NCBI GenBank assembly: GCA_964412815.1
Contig: CAYPQF010000025.1
Span: forward strand, 1-24,343
From: JAOAFZ01 sp964412815
GTDB taxonomy: Bacteria > Patescibacteriota > Microgenomatia > UBA1406 > GWC2-37-13
DNA length: 24,343 bases
Direction of reading: 5' to 3'
A model generated the notes under the pieces. It ran no database searches, was not told where the DNA came from, and saw only the letters and a list, made by a program, of their open reading frames with translations. The number at the start of each line of letters is the position of its first letter. Positions within the stretch are counted from its first letter, which is position 1. The translations under genes and the position numbers were made by a program. This document shows, piece by piece, positions 1-7,545 of this stretch.

Positions 1-1
1 C

Positions 2-520
2 ATGCGTCGGCTTCCACGTAAAGCAGACACTCTCGCTTTGATTGATATTGATAACCTGATTCAATCTCACATTCGAGGCGTGATTTTAGATTTAGATAAC
101 ACGATCGTCTCTGAAGACGATCGCTACTTATGCCCGAATGCCGAAAAATGGATTGAGCAGGCAAAGCATTTAGGGCTACAGTTTTACATCTTATCCAATG
201 GTAAGCGTCGCTATCGAGTGAGATATTGGTCTGCACGTCTAAATATTCCTGCAATTAACCCAGCCAGAAAACCATTCCCTTTTGCTTTCCATCAAGCTTT
301 CCGTTACATGAAGCTACAACCAAAGCAGATTATCGTCATTGGTGATAGCTTACATACGGATGTTATCGGTGCACTTTGGACGGGTTGCCATTGCATTCAG
401 GTTGCTACACTTCCCCACCCACCCCGCTGGTGGGAGCACATTCTAGGACGCTATGTTCAAACCCCTTACCCAGAAGAGCTTGAACTTTGGGATTTTGATC
501 CATTAAGTTATTCAAACTGA
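2..520 (+). CDS. YqeG-family HAD phosphatase (5' end may lie outside window)
   Basis: A HAD-superfamily class IIIA phosphatase of the YqeG type, 172 residues from the first ATG. All four HAD motifs are visible: motif I DLDNT (nucleophile D30, acid D32), motif II S65-N66 in ILSNG, motif III K90 in ARKP, and motif IV GDSLHTD with D115 and D120. It is therefore expected to be a catalytically competent, Mg-dependent cytosolic phosphatase; the natural substrate is not known from sequence. The length is normal for the family. About 29 residues precede motif I, close to the usual number, but the ATG is at base 2, so an upstream start cannot be excluded. The stop is 13 bp before the SMR-like gene, so the two are probably co-transcribed. 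Family confidence is high, substrate unknown. Confidence 0.85.
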   Translation: MRRLPRKADTLALIDIDNLIQSHIRGVILDLDNTIVSEDDRYLCPNAEKWIEQAKHLGLQFYILSNGKRRYRVRYWSARLNIPAINPARKPFPFAFHQAFRYMKLQPKQIIVIGDSLHTDVIGALWTGCHCIQVATLPHPPRWWEHILGRYVQTPYPEELELWDFDPLSYSN

Positions 521-533
521 TTCAGTTTTCCCT

Positions 534-872
534 ATGCCACTATCCTTTTTGCCCGCTCTTCTAATCCTCTCAACGGTTGGTTTGAATACTCTTGCTCAAG
601 CTCTGCTGAAACTTGGGGCAGGGCAAAGCTTGCTCAACCTCTACTTGCTGAGTGGCATCCTGGTTTATGGATTGAGTACAGTGATGTATGTTCTAGTGCT
701 GGGAAAGCTCAATTTATCCCTGGCATACCCAGTTGTTATTGGATTGACGGTTATTTTTACAACAATGGTAGGGTCTCTCCTACTAGACGAGAAAGTGATG
801 CCAGTTCAATGGTTAGGAATTGGATTGATGATCAGTGGCATCTTGGCGATCGCCTTTGGCAAAATTGGCTAA
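534..872 (+). CDS. Small four-helix SMR/EamA-like membrane protein
   Basis: A 112-residue inner-membrane protein with four hydrophobic helices (about residues 4-25, 33-56, 62-83 and 90-110), the size and layout of the small multidrug resistance fold. The DEK...P step at 85-90 before the last helix and the LAYPVVIG segment in helix 3 match SMR-like proteins. The first helix has no acidic residue, whereas EmrE-type drug/proton antiporters carry an essential Glu there. This argues against a drug exporter and is more like ArnE/ArnF-type relatives that flip lipid-linked sugars; that role is inference. It follows the YqeG-like gene by 13 bp and precedes a GT-C-like membrane protein, a context compatible with lipid-linked sugar handling. 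Confidence 0.75.
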   Translation: MPLSFLPALLILSTVGLNTLAQALLKLGAGQSLLNLYLLSGILVYGLSTVMYVLVLGKLNLSLAYPVVIGLTVIFTTMVGSLLLDEKVMPVQWLGIGLMISGILAIAFGKIG

Positions 873-1059
873 CTCTTTTGTCACTATCGTTGTTCATACT
901 AATGCTTAAATTTACACTTCTCCGATGAAATCACAGGCAATTCTAAGACAACTCATCTGGCACTACCAGAAAGCTAAATTAGGGCAAGTAGGGGAAGTCA
1001 CTGTGCCAATCCCAACTCGATCAATGTTTACCGCATAACCTCTACTCAATAGCTAGACG

Positions 1060-4000
1060 ATGCGCCAGAATACGAAATTTGACTTCAAATCCATCCGGTT
1101 ATCTTTATTGAAACGGCTTCATCCCTACCGAGCGGACATTTTGATTGCGCTGATCCTGGCGATCGCAACAGCTATCACTTCTTTCCTCGCGGCACAAACT
1201 ATTCCTACCCCCATCCTGACCGACTTTTACGCCCAGGATGTCTGGTTTGGCAGCGACCTGCCAACCGTTTTTGGCAACATCACCAGCCTAAAAAGTGATT
1301 TTGGACGCAACAACAAGCATCCCTTGTTTCCCCTGCTTATCTTTCCCTTGGTGTTTGGAATCAGTAAATTGCTTCACCTCGACCCAGTAACTGCAACTCG
1401 CTTGGTGTTAGCACTGACCGCAGCACTTTGGATGGCAGGGCTATACAGCCTGTTTCGGTTGATGGGCTGTCAACGTCTCGACTCAATCCTGTTTAGCCTG
1501 GTGGGGGGTGTCAGTGCGGCAGCGGTGTTCTGGTTTGTAGTACCCGATTCATTCCCCTTTGCTTCCTTAACGATTCTGCTGGGGCTTGTGTTTGTTGCAC
1601 TAACCCAGTATCGTCAATTCTCCCCCATCTGGTACATTGCCGTCAGTGCGTTAACGGTCAGTATCACGATTACCAACTGGATGGTGGGATTGCTGGCAAC
1701 GATCGTTAACTTCCGCTGGAAGAAGGCTCTACAAATTACCTTCCTGACATTTTGTGTAGTGAACGCGCTGTGGCTGGTGCAACGGGTTATCTTTCCCACT
1801 TCTGGTTTACCGTTCCAGCCCAAAACTTTCATTGGTGAAAAGAAGTTTATGACGGGGCCTGGAGCTGAAAGCATTCTGTCAGCGTTGGGTTCGTTTGCCT
1901 ACCAGACTATCGTAATGCCTGCAATCCAGTTGAGCCAGTCTCTGTCAAGACCAGAATGGGTAAAGCCGGAGGTCAATCCCCTGGCTCCCGGTTCTGGTGG
2001 TTTTTGGGGATTGGTAGCGGCGATCGCTTGGACGGGGTTACTACTGTTAGGGGTGTGGGGTTTTTTCACCACCACACGCCATCCCAAATTACGCCTTGTT
2101 TTGGGATTGACAATTCTTGGTCAGTTGCTGATCCATAGCGTGTACGGCACAGGGGAAACCTTCCTCTACGCACTCCATTTTGCGCCGCTCCTCTTGACCG
2201 TCATGGCGTTTGTTTCATTAACCCGGTTCCGTCTGGTTGGGTTAGTGCTGGCGTGTTTACTGATTGTTAGTGCAGGTATTAATAATCGATGGCAGTTCAA
2301 CCAGTTCACTACTGCTCTGCTGGATTACGGTACGCCTCGCCAGCAGGTTCAGGCTCAAATGAAGGTACGTCCTGGTGATCTCTGGTCACGCAGTGCTGGG
2401 CACGTTGTTTTAGCGGCGGCAGGCAGTCCGGCAGAAGCAAAGGCATACCACGAACCAGGAGGAAGTTTTAGCCCCCAAGTTGGGAGCTTTGGGGTGGCAA
2501 TCTGGATAGTGGACAAAGATGGTAATCCCAAAACTACGAGTGATACAGTTCCCCTCAACCAGATCCAGCAACAGTTGCTTAGTTCTCCTGGGCAGGCGAT
2601 ACCAGGAGTTTTGACAAAAACCGAGTTTTACCAGGCAACTTGGTCAACTGCCAAACCAGGTATTTGGCAGCTTAACCTAAGTACTCCTGAAACAAGTCAG
2701 ACCCAACCAGCGATCGTCATTCGCAGTGTGGGTCCGGCAGGTGGAGCTGTACGCTCGTTGAAATGGGATGGACAAAAGTTACAGATTAACGATCGCTGGG
2801 TAGTTCGGAATCTACCTGCGCAGGCGAAGGTCTATTTGGGAAGTGAGCGATCACCCGATTGGATACGGCAGCAATCCACTGCATCTCAGTGGCAGGATGA
2901 AAAGGGTTGGGGCTACGCCCGCATAGTGCTGGGAACTGGAACTGTATCTGATTTGGTGATTGAAGATCTAAAACCCGATGCAAAGCAGTTTATGAAACAG
3001 GATGGCACGATATACAAGCCAGCCTTATTGAATCCAGTCTTAAATTTGCCCAATCCCCAATTTATTGAGAGTTTTAATGCTCAGATTGCCCACCTCAAGA
3101 TGGGAATTGTTGGCAACCAGACCCGTCCGGGTGATCCGATCGACTATTCCCTGCCCCGCTTTCGGGATGGAGCATACGAAGTAGTTGCCTTAGCTCGGAG
3201 TGGGCAGTTAGATCTGGCAAGGGAACTGGCACCCTACTTCGCAGCAACCGATTTTCTCAATGGAATTCAGCCAGAAGCAGATATTCCAGCTTTGGGAATC
3301 TGGGTCTTAACGACGATCGCGGAGCAGGTGAATCAACCGGAGTACGATCAATCTATTTGGCAGGATGTTCGTCGCAAGGCAGAGTTGATTGTTCATTTGC
3401 GAACCTCTAATCGTCCCGGTTACCCAGTGATTGAAAGGTCGAGGTTCCCGTTCTCTGAACACCCAGACTTTCTAAATCAGGAACTCGTTGCAGGCAAAAT
3501 GGCAGCTTCACCGGGGTTGATTGGACTTGAGCCAAGTGCAAATCTAATGAGTTACCGGGCATTATTAGATGCTGCAATCCTTGCTGCTCGAGTGAAACAA
3601 ACTGAACTGGCAACCGATTGGCGATCGCAGGCGGCTCAGTTACAAACCGCATGGCAACAAGCTTTCGATCAACAATTTGCTGGGATGGATGCCACCTATA
3701 CCAATGGACTCTGGCCCAGTGGCATTGCGGCTGCGAATCCAACCGCCTTTCTGCAAGGTCTGGAAGCTCGCTGGCAGGAAGCCCATGATAAGAGCGGTAA
3801 TCTACGTTTACTGCCAGAAAATACCAATTTCAATCTGGCAGAAACCCATCAGTGGTTGTTCCTGAACCAGTCCGATCGCGTCTGGTCAACTCTACAGTGG
3901 TTTTGGGAGCATCAAGCATCACCGGGACTGTATACCTGGTGGGGCAAGCATGATGGAGAGAATACTCCTGCTAGCCTGTCTCAGTGGTATCGCTTCCGTG

Positions 4001-4311
4001 GTTGGGTGAATCCGCCCCATGTTACCCCTTATTACTGGACAGCCGCAGAAATGTTGCTACTGCAACTGGATATGCTGGCGTATATTGATCAAACTGCAAC
4101 GACACCCACTTTGGTGATTGGGGCAGGAATTCCCAGAGAATGGTTGAGCCAACCGATGAGCAGCGAAGGGCTACTGGTGAATGGCAAAGCGGTTAACTGG
4201 ATATGGGATGGCAAACAAATGATCGTTCAGACCCAGGGTGAGCCGATGAATGTTCGGCTTGGAGGCGCGTTTCCATCAGGGACTCCAGTCAAGGTTATTA
4301 AGCAGGCATGA
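1060..4311 (+). CDS. GT-C-like membrane protein fused to a glucoamylase-like domain
   Basis: A 1083-residue two-part protein. Residues about 25-410 are a chain of hydrophobic helices. The first extramembrane loop holds acidic residues D55, D60 and D66 in a DFYAQDVWFGSD motif, followed by KHPLFPLL; this resembles GT-C (PMT/ArnT-type) transferases that use lipid-phosphate sugars, with a loop aspartate as catalytic base. Residues about 410-680 look like beta-rich soluble segments. Residues about 690-1050 read as an (alpha/alpha) barrel of the GH15/glucoamylase type (RDGAY near 701, EADIPALGIW near 739, HVTPYYWTAAEMLLLQLDM near the end). A short beta-sandwich-like tail closes the protein. It may add or trim sugars on the periplasmic side; activity is not shown. 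No strong ribosome-binding site precedes the ATG, and no other in-frame start looks better. The family name is uncertain. Confidence 0.75.
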   Translation: MRQNTKFDFKSIRLSLLKRLHPYRADILIALILAIATAITSFLAAQTIPTPILTDFYAQDVWFGSDLPTVFGNITSLKSDFGRNNKHPLFPLLIFPLVFGISKLLHLDPVTATRLVLALTAALWMAGLYSLFRLMGCQRLDSILFSLVGGVSAAAVFWFVVPDSFPFASLTILLGLVFVALTQYRQFSPIWYIAVSALTVSITITNWMVGLLATIVNFRWKKALQITFLTFCVVNALWLVQRVIFPTSGLPFQPKTFIGEKKFMTGPGAESILSALGSFAYQTIVMPAIQLSQSLSRPEWVKPEVNPLAPGSGGFWGLVAAIAWTGLLLLGVWGFFTTTRHPKLRLVLGLTILGQLLIHSVYGTGETFLYALHFAPLLLTVMAFVSLTRFRLVGLVLACLLIVSAGINNRWQFNQFTTALLDYGTPRQQVQAQMKVRPGDLWSRSAGHVVLAAAGSPAEAKAYHEPGGSFSPQVGSFGVAIWIVDKDGNPKTTSDTVPLNQIQQQLLSSPGQAIPGVLTKTEFYQATWSTAKPGIWQLNLSTPETSQTQPAIVIRSVGPAGGAVRSLKWDGQKLQINDRWVVRNLPAQAKVYLGSERSPDWIRQQSTASQWQDEKGWGYARIVLGTGTVSDLVIEDLKPDAKQFMKQDGTIYKPALLNPVLNLPNPQFIESFNAQIAHLKMGIVGNQTRPGDPIDYSLPRFRDGAYEVVALARSGQLDLARELAPYFAATDFLNGIQPEADIPALGIWVLTTIAEQVNQPEYDQSIWQDVRRKAELIVHLRTSNRPGYPVIERSRFPFSEHPDFLNQELVAGKMAASPGLIGLEPSANLMSYRALLDAAILAARVKQTELATDWRSQAAQLQTAWQQAFDQQFAGMDATYTNGLWPSGIAAANPTAFLQGLEARWQEAHDKSGNLRLLPENTNFNLAETHQWLFLNQSDRVWSTLQWFWEHQASPGLYTWWGKHDGENTPASLSQWYRFRGWVNPPHVTPYYWTAAEMLLLQLDMLAYIDQTATTPTLVIGAGIPREWLSQPMSSEGLLVNGKAVNWIWDGKQMIVQTQGEPMNVRLGGAFPSGTPVKVIKQA

Positions 4312-4655
4312 CTGAAAAACGAGATGAATTCAATCCTTTCAAGTAATCAGTCCCTTTCACCAAGCCAGACATTAGTAATTAGTTGTTCCATTCTTAAAGA
4401 TGGAGATGGACGAGGCCGGTACTGGTCTCTTAAGAGAGGATACATCGCCACAACCCTTATTTGACAAAGGCTTGAGCCAATCAGCCCTCAAATCCCCAAA
4501 ACGCTTATCCAGAAAGGATTTCAAACATCTATCCTCCGCTAGCAGACCAGTGCCAGGCCAGGGTGAGAGTGTGTGATATTAAGTGTTTCCCTAACAGGGA
4601 AAGTCTTTCATAATCTAAATAGCATTGCCTGAGCAACCAACAATCGGTAACTTTT
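4312..4655. other. Intergenic region with a palindrome and a hairpin
   Basis: 344 bp with no convincing gene. Two symmetrical elements stand out. TCTCTTAAGAGA at 4426-4437 is a perfect 12-bp palindrome. TTTCCC-TAACA-GGGAAA at 4586-4602 forms a six-base-pair hairpin 53 bp upstream of the small exported-peptide gene. TTGACA at 4461-4466 resembles a -35 box, but no good -10 lies at the right distance. The hairpin has no run of T behind it, so it is not a clear terminator; a 5' leader structure or operator is possible. Confidence 0.4.
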
Positions 4656-4847
4656 ATGCGTAAGAGAGTACTGAAAATTGTTCCTATTACTTTGATCCTG
4701 TTTGGCACTATTTTTGCGAGGGTGGCGCAAGCCAGCGGCGGTGGCGGCGAGGGAGGAGGGAATGCCCAATCTCCGGTTCAGGTGATTGTGCAGATTATTG
4801 TGACTGCGATCGTTCTGAAAGTGCTTGATCGCTTTGGGCTGCCCTAA
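4656..4847 (+). CDS. Small exported glycine-rich peptide
   Basis: A 63-residue protein with a textbook Sec signal peptide: positive start (MRKRVLK), hydrophobic core at residues 8-20, and an A24-Q-A26 signal-peptidase I site before S27. The predicted mature peptide is about 37 residues, a GGGGEGGG run followed by an amphipathic or hydrophobic stretch (VQVIVQIIVTAIVLKVL) and a short charged end. It would be a periplasmic, membrane-attached or secreted peptide. I do not recognise a family. No good ribosome-binding site is visible before the ATG. It stands alone: 344 bp after the GT-C-like gene and convergent with the polymerase gene 36 bp away. The signal peptide and small-residue composition support real coding; an ORF on the opposite strand here has no comparable features. 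Confidence 0.6.
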   Translation: MRKRVLKIVPITLILFGTIFARVAQASGGGGEGGGNAQSPVQVIVQIIVTAIVLKVLDRFGLP

Positions 4848-4859
4848 ATCTTGCTCCGA

Positions 4860-4872
4860 GCCTGGAACAGGC
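4860..4872. terminator. Possible hairpin between convergent genes
   Basis: GCCTG-GAA-CAGGC, a five-base-pair stem with a three-base loop, lies between the stops of the exported-peptide gene (+) and the polymerase gene (-). Its position suits a shared terminator, but there is no T-run on either side, so this is weak. Confidence 0.25.
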
Positions 4873-4883
4873 ATGATGCGGGA

Positions 4884-6335
4884 TCAGTACTCTGTCGAAG
4901 TAAGCTTACTCTGAACATTAATTCTCTGGTCTTGCCATCCTAATCCAACCATGCTGGCGACAAAGAGGGTATACCCCGGTTCCTCTAACTGAGAAAAGAC
5001 CAGGCCGAAGGCAAATACTGTGAGCATTAAATACTTAGATATCTCAACGACGCAAACGTAGCGCCAAACCAGAAAGGCCATATAGAAATAGGTTCCTAAA
5101 CCGAGTGGACCTAAATCACCCCAGATCCCAGCCCACCCAAATAGAGGCGAAAACAGACTAGACTGATCGCCTAACCAACTGTCACCGACTGCTCTCCAGA
5201 CTGCCCAACTTGCGGGGTGCCTGCTTGCTCCGAGCGGTGCCAGCAAATTCCAGTAGGCATCCAGCATCCACCCTCCTAAACGACCCACTGTATGACCGGG
5301 ACCTAATCCCAGTAACCAGTTAAGGGGGGAATGAAAGTGTTGGGGAACAATTCGGAAGGTAGCAAATTTTAACCGGGTTGCCTCCCCATCTGGGCCGTAA
5401 AGTTCTGGTCTGATCCAGACTGTATAAGGTTGTAACGCTTCAATATTGTAGGCAGCCCAAAGGAAGCCGCAGAGAAAAACTACGCCTAGGATCAGATACA
5501 TTAAGGTTTTTCCAAGATCTTTGACATTGATCAGGTAAAGCAGAACATAGCCAACAATAAACGATAGGAGAACTTGTTTGGTATCCGAAATCAAAATGTG
5601 ATTAAAACAAGCCAGGACAACTGCAATCCGAAACCAAAGCGGTTTTGTCTTAGCAGTTACGAAATAGTACACGGTAAATGTCAATGCAACGGAACCACCC
5701 AGAACATGCCCAGCCCCTTGTCCGATAAAAATTCCTTTAACGTTGTCTTCTCCTCCGATTAACCTGTCCATGTGAAAGACATATTTCTGGACATAGGCAA
5801 ACAGTGTGTTGATCAGAGCCGCCTTTAAAAGCCAGCTCCGAAAGCGCTGATAGCCATCGATCGTCATGGGAATGCTGACGATCGTTAGGATCAGAATAAA
5901 GGGTTCTGCTAATAACAAGTAATCCAGAATCGCATTGACAAGGCCAGCATCATTCAGTAAGGCACTGGAAAAAACAACAATAAGAAATAAAAATAGGCTA
6001 AGTAAAAGATTTTTTGAAAGGGCAATTTGCTTTGGATCTTTACTGCGAGAGTTCAACAAGACTGAACCGCAGGCAAGTGGAATTGTTGCAAAATGCAAGA
6101 AGTTAATCGCCGAAGGAATTTTAAGTGCTGTTAGCACTCGTGGAAATAGCGCAGTGGCAACTCCAAAGAGCACCAAATTGGAATTAGAAACATATCCTTT
6201 GTGTTTAGTCCCACGCTCTAATTGTGTTTCCATTGGCTTCTCTGCAATTGACGCATAAGGATAGTTTACTCTAATTCTTTTTCTCCCCGGTTGTTGCTGA
6301 TTTCGGGATAGATTAGGAGTGGAATGATTTGGCAC
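4884..6335 (-). CDS. O-antigen polymerase/ligase-type membrane protein (Wzy/WaaL-like)
   Basis: A polytopic membrane protein of 483 residues with about ten or more hydrophobic helices and one long extramembrane stretch carrying LLGLGPG and RLGGWMLDAY. That loop-plus-GLGPG layout is characteristic of Wzy polymerases and WaaL-like O-antigen ligases, which act on undecaprenyl-linked glycans on the periplasmic face. Sequence alone does not separate the two. The first codon is GTG with no ribosome-binding site; an in-frame ATG at 6233 (residue 35) has a weak purine-rich GAGAAG before it and would remove a hydrophilic basic leader, so the protein may be 449 residues. It is 28 bp downstream of the GT8-like gene and probably co-transcribed with it. 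It is the only polymerase candidate for the glycosyltransferase cluster. Confidence 0.75.
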   Translation of the reverse strand: MPNHSTPNLSRNQQQPGRKRIRVNYPYASIAEKPMETQLERGTKHKGYVSNSNLVLFGVATALFPRVLTALKIPSAINFLHFATIPLACGSVLLNSRSKDPKQIALSKNLLLSLFLFLIVVFSSALLNDAGLVNAILDYLLLAEPFILILTIVSIPMTIDGYQRFRSWLLKAALINTLFAYVQKYVFHMDRLIGGEDNVKGIFIGQGAGHVLGGSVALTFTVYYFVTAKTKPLWFRIAVVLACFNHILISDTKQVLLSFIVGYVLLYLINVKDLGKTLMYLILGVVFLCGFLWAAYNIEALQPYTVWIRPELYGPDGEATRLKFATFRIVPQHFHSPLNWLLGLGPGHTVGRLGGWMLDAYWNLLAPLGASRHPASWAVWRAVGDSWLGDQSSLFSPLFGWAGIWGDLGPLGLGTYFYMAFLVWRYVCVVEISKYLMLTVFAFGLVFSQLEEPGYTLFVASMVGLGWQDQRINVQSKLTSTEY

Positions 6336-6363
6336 ACTTCAATTTATATGGCTCAAGGCAAGG

Positions 6364-7419
6364 CTAATGTTTTTCAGCAAGGTACTTTTGATAGGCCGTT
6401 TGGGGATCAAAATAGTCAGTAATTCCCCGTAATTGTTTGCTCAAGCGCCACAGGCTATAGATTATCGCTAGGGGCATCCCTGTTAAGGCGGCATTGCCAA
6501 ACCCGATCGCAGAAAAGAATTGCCCCAATCGGGAAGAACACATTAACCAATCCAATTCTTGCTCGACTTGCTGTTTGTATTGTTGAGCAACGTTATTGTA
6601 GGGCGAGACTTCAAGGCGAACATAGTTTAAATATTGCAAGAAATCTGTCCACTCGGGAGGACTTTTCTGCCGATGCCAGGGTTTTTCTCCTTGAGAATGG
6701 ATAAATGCAGGTAAACCTTGGATCAGATTGAGTAGGCGTTCCTGCAATGTATAGCCTGCAGGACCAAAGTATTGAATAATCTCTTTTCCCCGGTAGAGAA
6801 CTTTAAGCGGAATGTCAGAAAACTCTCGGCTAGAGAGAACCGCAGTCAGGATATCCTGATCACCAAACAGATGAAATGGTTTCTGGTTGTATGGGAGGGT
6901 TTGGGTCTTTAAATAGGCATCTTCGTTCATTAATTGTTGCCACCTCTGGAGTAGAGGGATATGGTGCCGAGTTACCCGGATCACACCAGTATTGAGACAG
7001 AAGGGTAACACCCGCCCGACCTCAAATCCCCAGGCTTTTGCCCGGTAACCATTGTCCTGGTAGAAACCAAACAGGGCCTCTTCAGTAACCACCAACATTG
7101 AATTGTCAAGATTGCTGATGGAGGGACGAAAATCACAGCTTAAAATGATGTCAGAATCGATCCACCAAACTTCTTCTTGCCCTTCTTCCAGTAATGCTAA
7201 CAATACTGAAGGTTTGACACTCCATCCTGAAACTTTTGAGAACGGTGTACATCGTAGCTCCACCTGGTCGAACTGTCCTAACCAGGTTTTGAAGACTTCG
7301 GTTGCAGGGGGAAAGTAAAGGACGATCGGAACATCAGGGCAGTGCTTTGCCAGACTCAGCAGGAGAAGTCTAACCGCACTTTCTTCGCTGATGCGATCTT
7401 CTGCTATGCATACAACCAT
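6364..7419 (-). CDS. GT8-like GT-A glycosyltransferase
   Basis: 351 residues with the hallmarks of a GT-A nucleotide-sugar transferase near family GT8. W86-I-D88-S-D90 is the metal-binding DxD. CLNTGVI at 141-147, GDQD at 186-189 and the HSQGEKPW segment from H241 match the acceptor and UDP-binding positions of GT8-type enzymes. It is expected to be cytosolic or peripheral, adding one sugar to a lipid-linked intermediate. Near the C-terminus one hydrophobic stretch (about 305-325) could anchor it to the membrane. The ATG start is supported by AGGA about eight bases upstream. It lies 126 bp downstream of the beta-helix gene and directly upstream of the polymerase gene. Donor and acceptor are unknown; assignment to GT8 is by motif only. 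Confidence 0.65.
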   Translation of the reverse strand: MVVCIAEDRISEESAVRLLLLSLAKHCPDVPIVLYFPPATEVFKTWLGQFDQVELRCTPFSKVSGWSVKPSVLLALLEEGQEEVWWIDSDIILSCDFRPSISNLDNSMLVVTEEALFGFYQDNGYRAKAWGFEVGRVLPFCLNTGVIRVTRHHIPLLQRWQQLMNEDAYLKTQTLPYNQKPFHLFGDQDILTAVLSSREFSDIPLKVLYRGKEIIQYFGPAGYTLQERLLNLIQGLPAFIHSQGEKPWHRQKSPPEWTDFLQYLNYVRLEVSPYNNVAQQYKQQVEQELDWLMCSSRLGQFFSAIGFGNAALTGMPLAIIYSLWRLSKQLRGITDYFDPQTAYQKYLAEKH

Positions 7420-7545
7420 CGGATTATCCTGGCAGGCTACTCATAATCCATTAATTTTCCTTGAAATCAGCGAATTTTGTCAGGCTACCCTTCAGAACCT
7501 GTTCAACTCTTCACAAATTTCTGGTCAAACACGTATCTCAGGTCA

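Noticed and set aside
4608..4874. 88-codon minus-strand frame over the small exported peptide
   Set aside because: The + strand frame has a convincing signal peptide and cleavage site; the minus frame is His/Asn/Arg-rich without any feature.
7433..7488. Direct repeat CAGGCTAC at 7433-7440 and 7481-7488
   Set aside because: Eight bases at 48-bp spacing, with no symmetry or link to a promoter; expected by chance at this scale.
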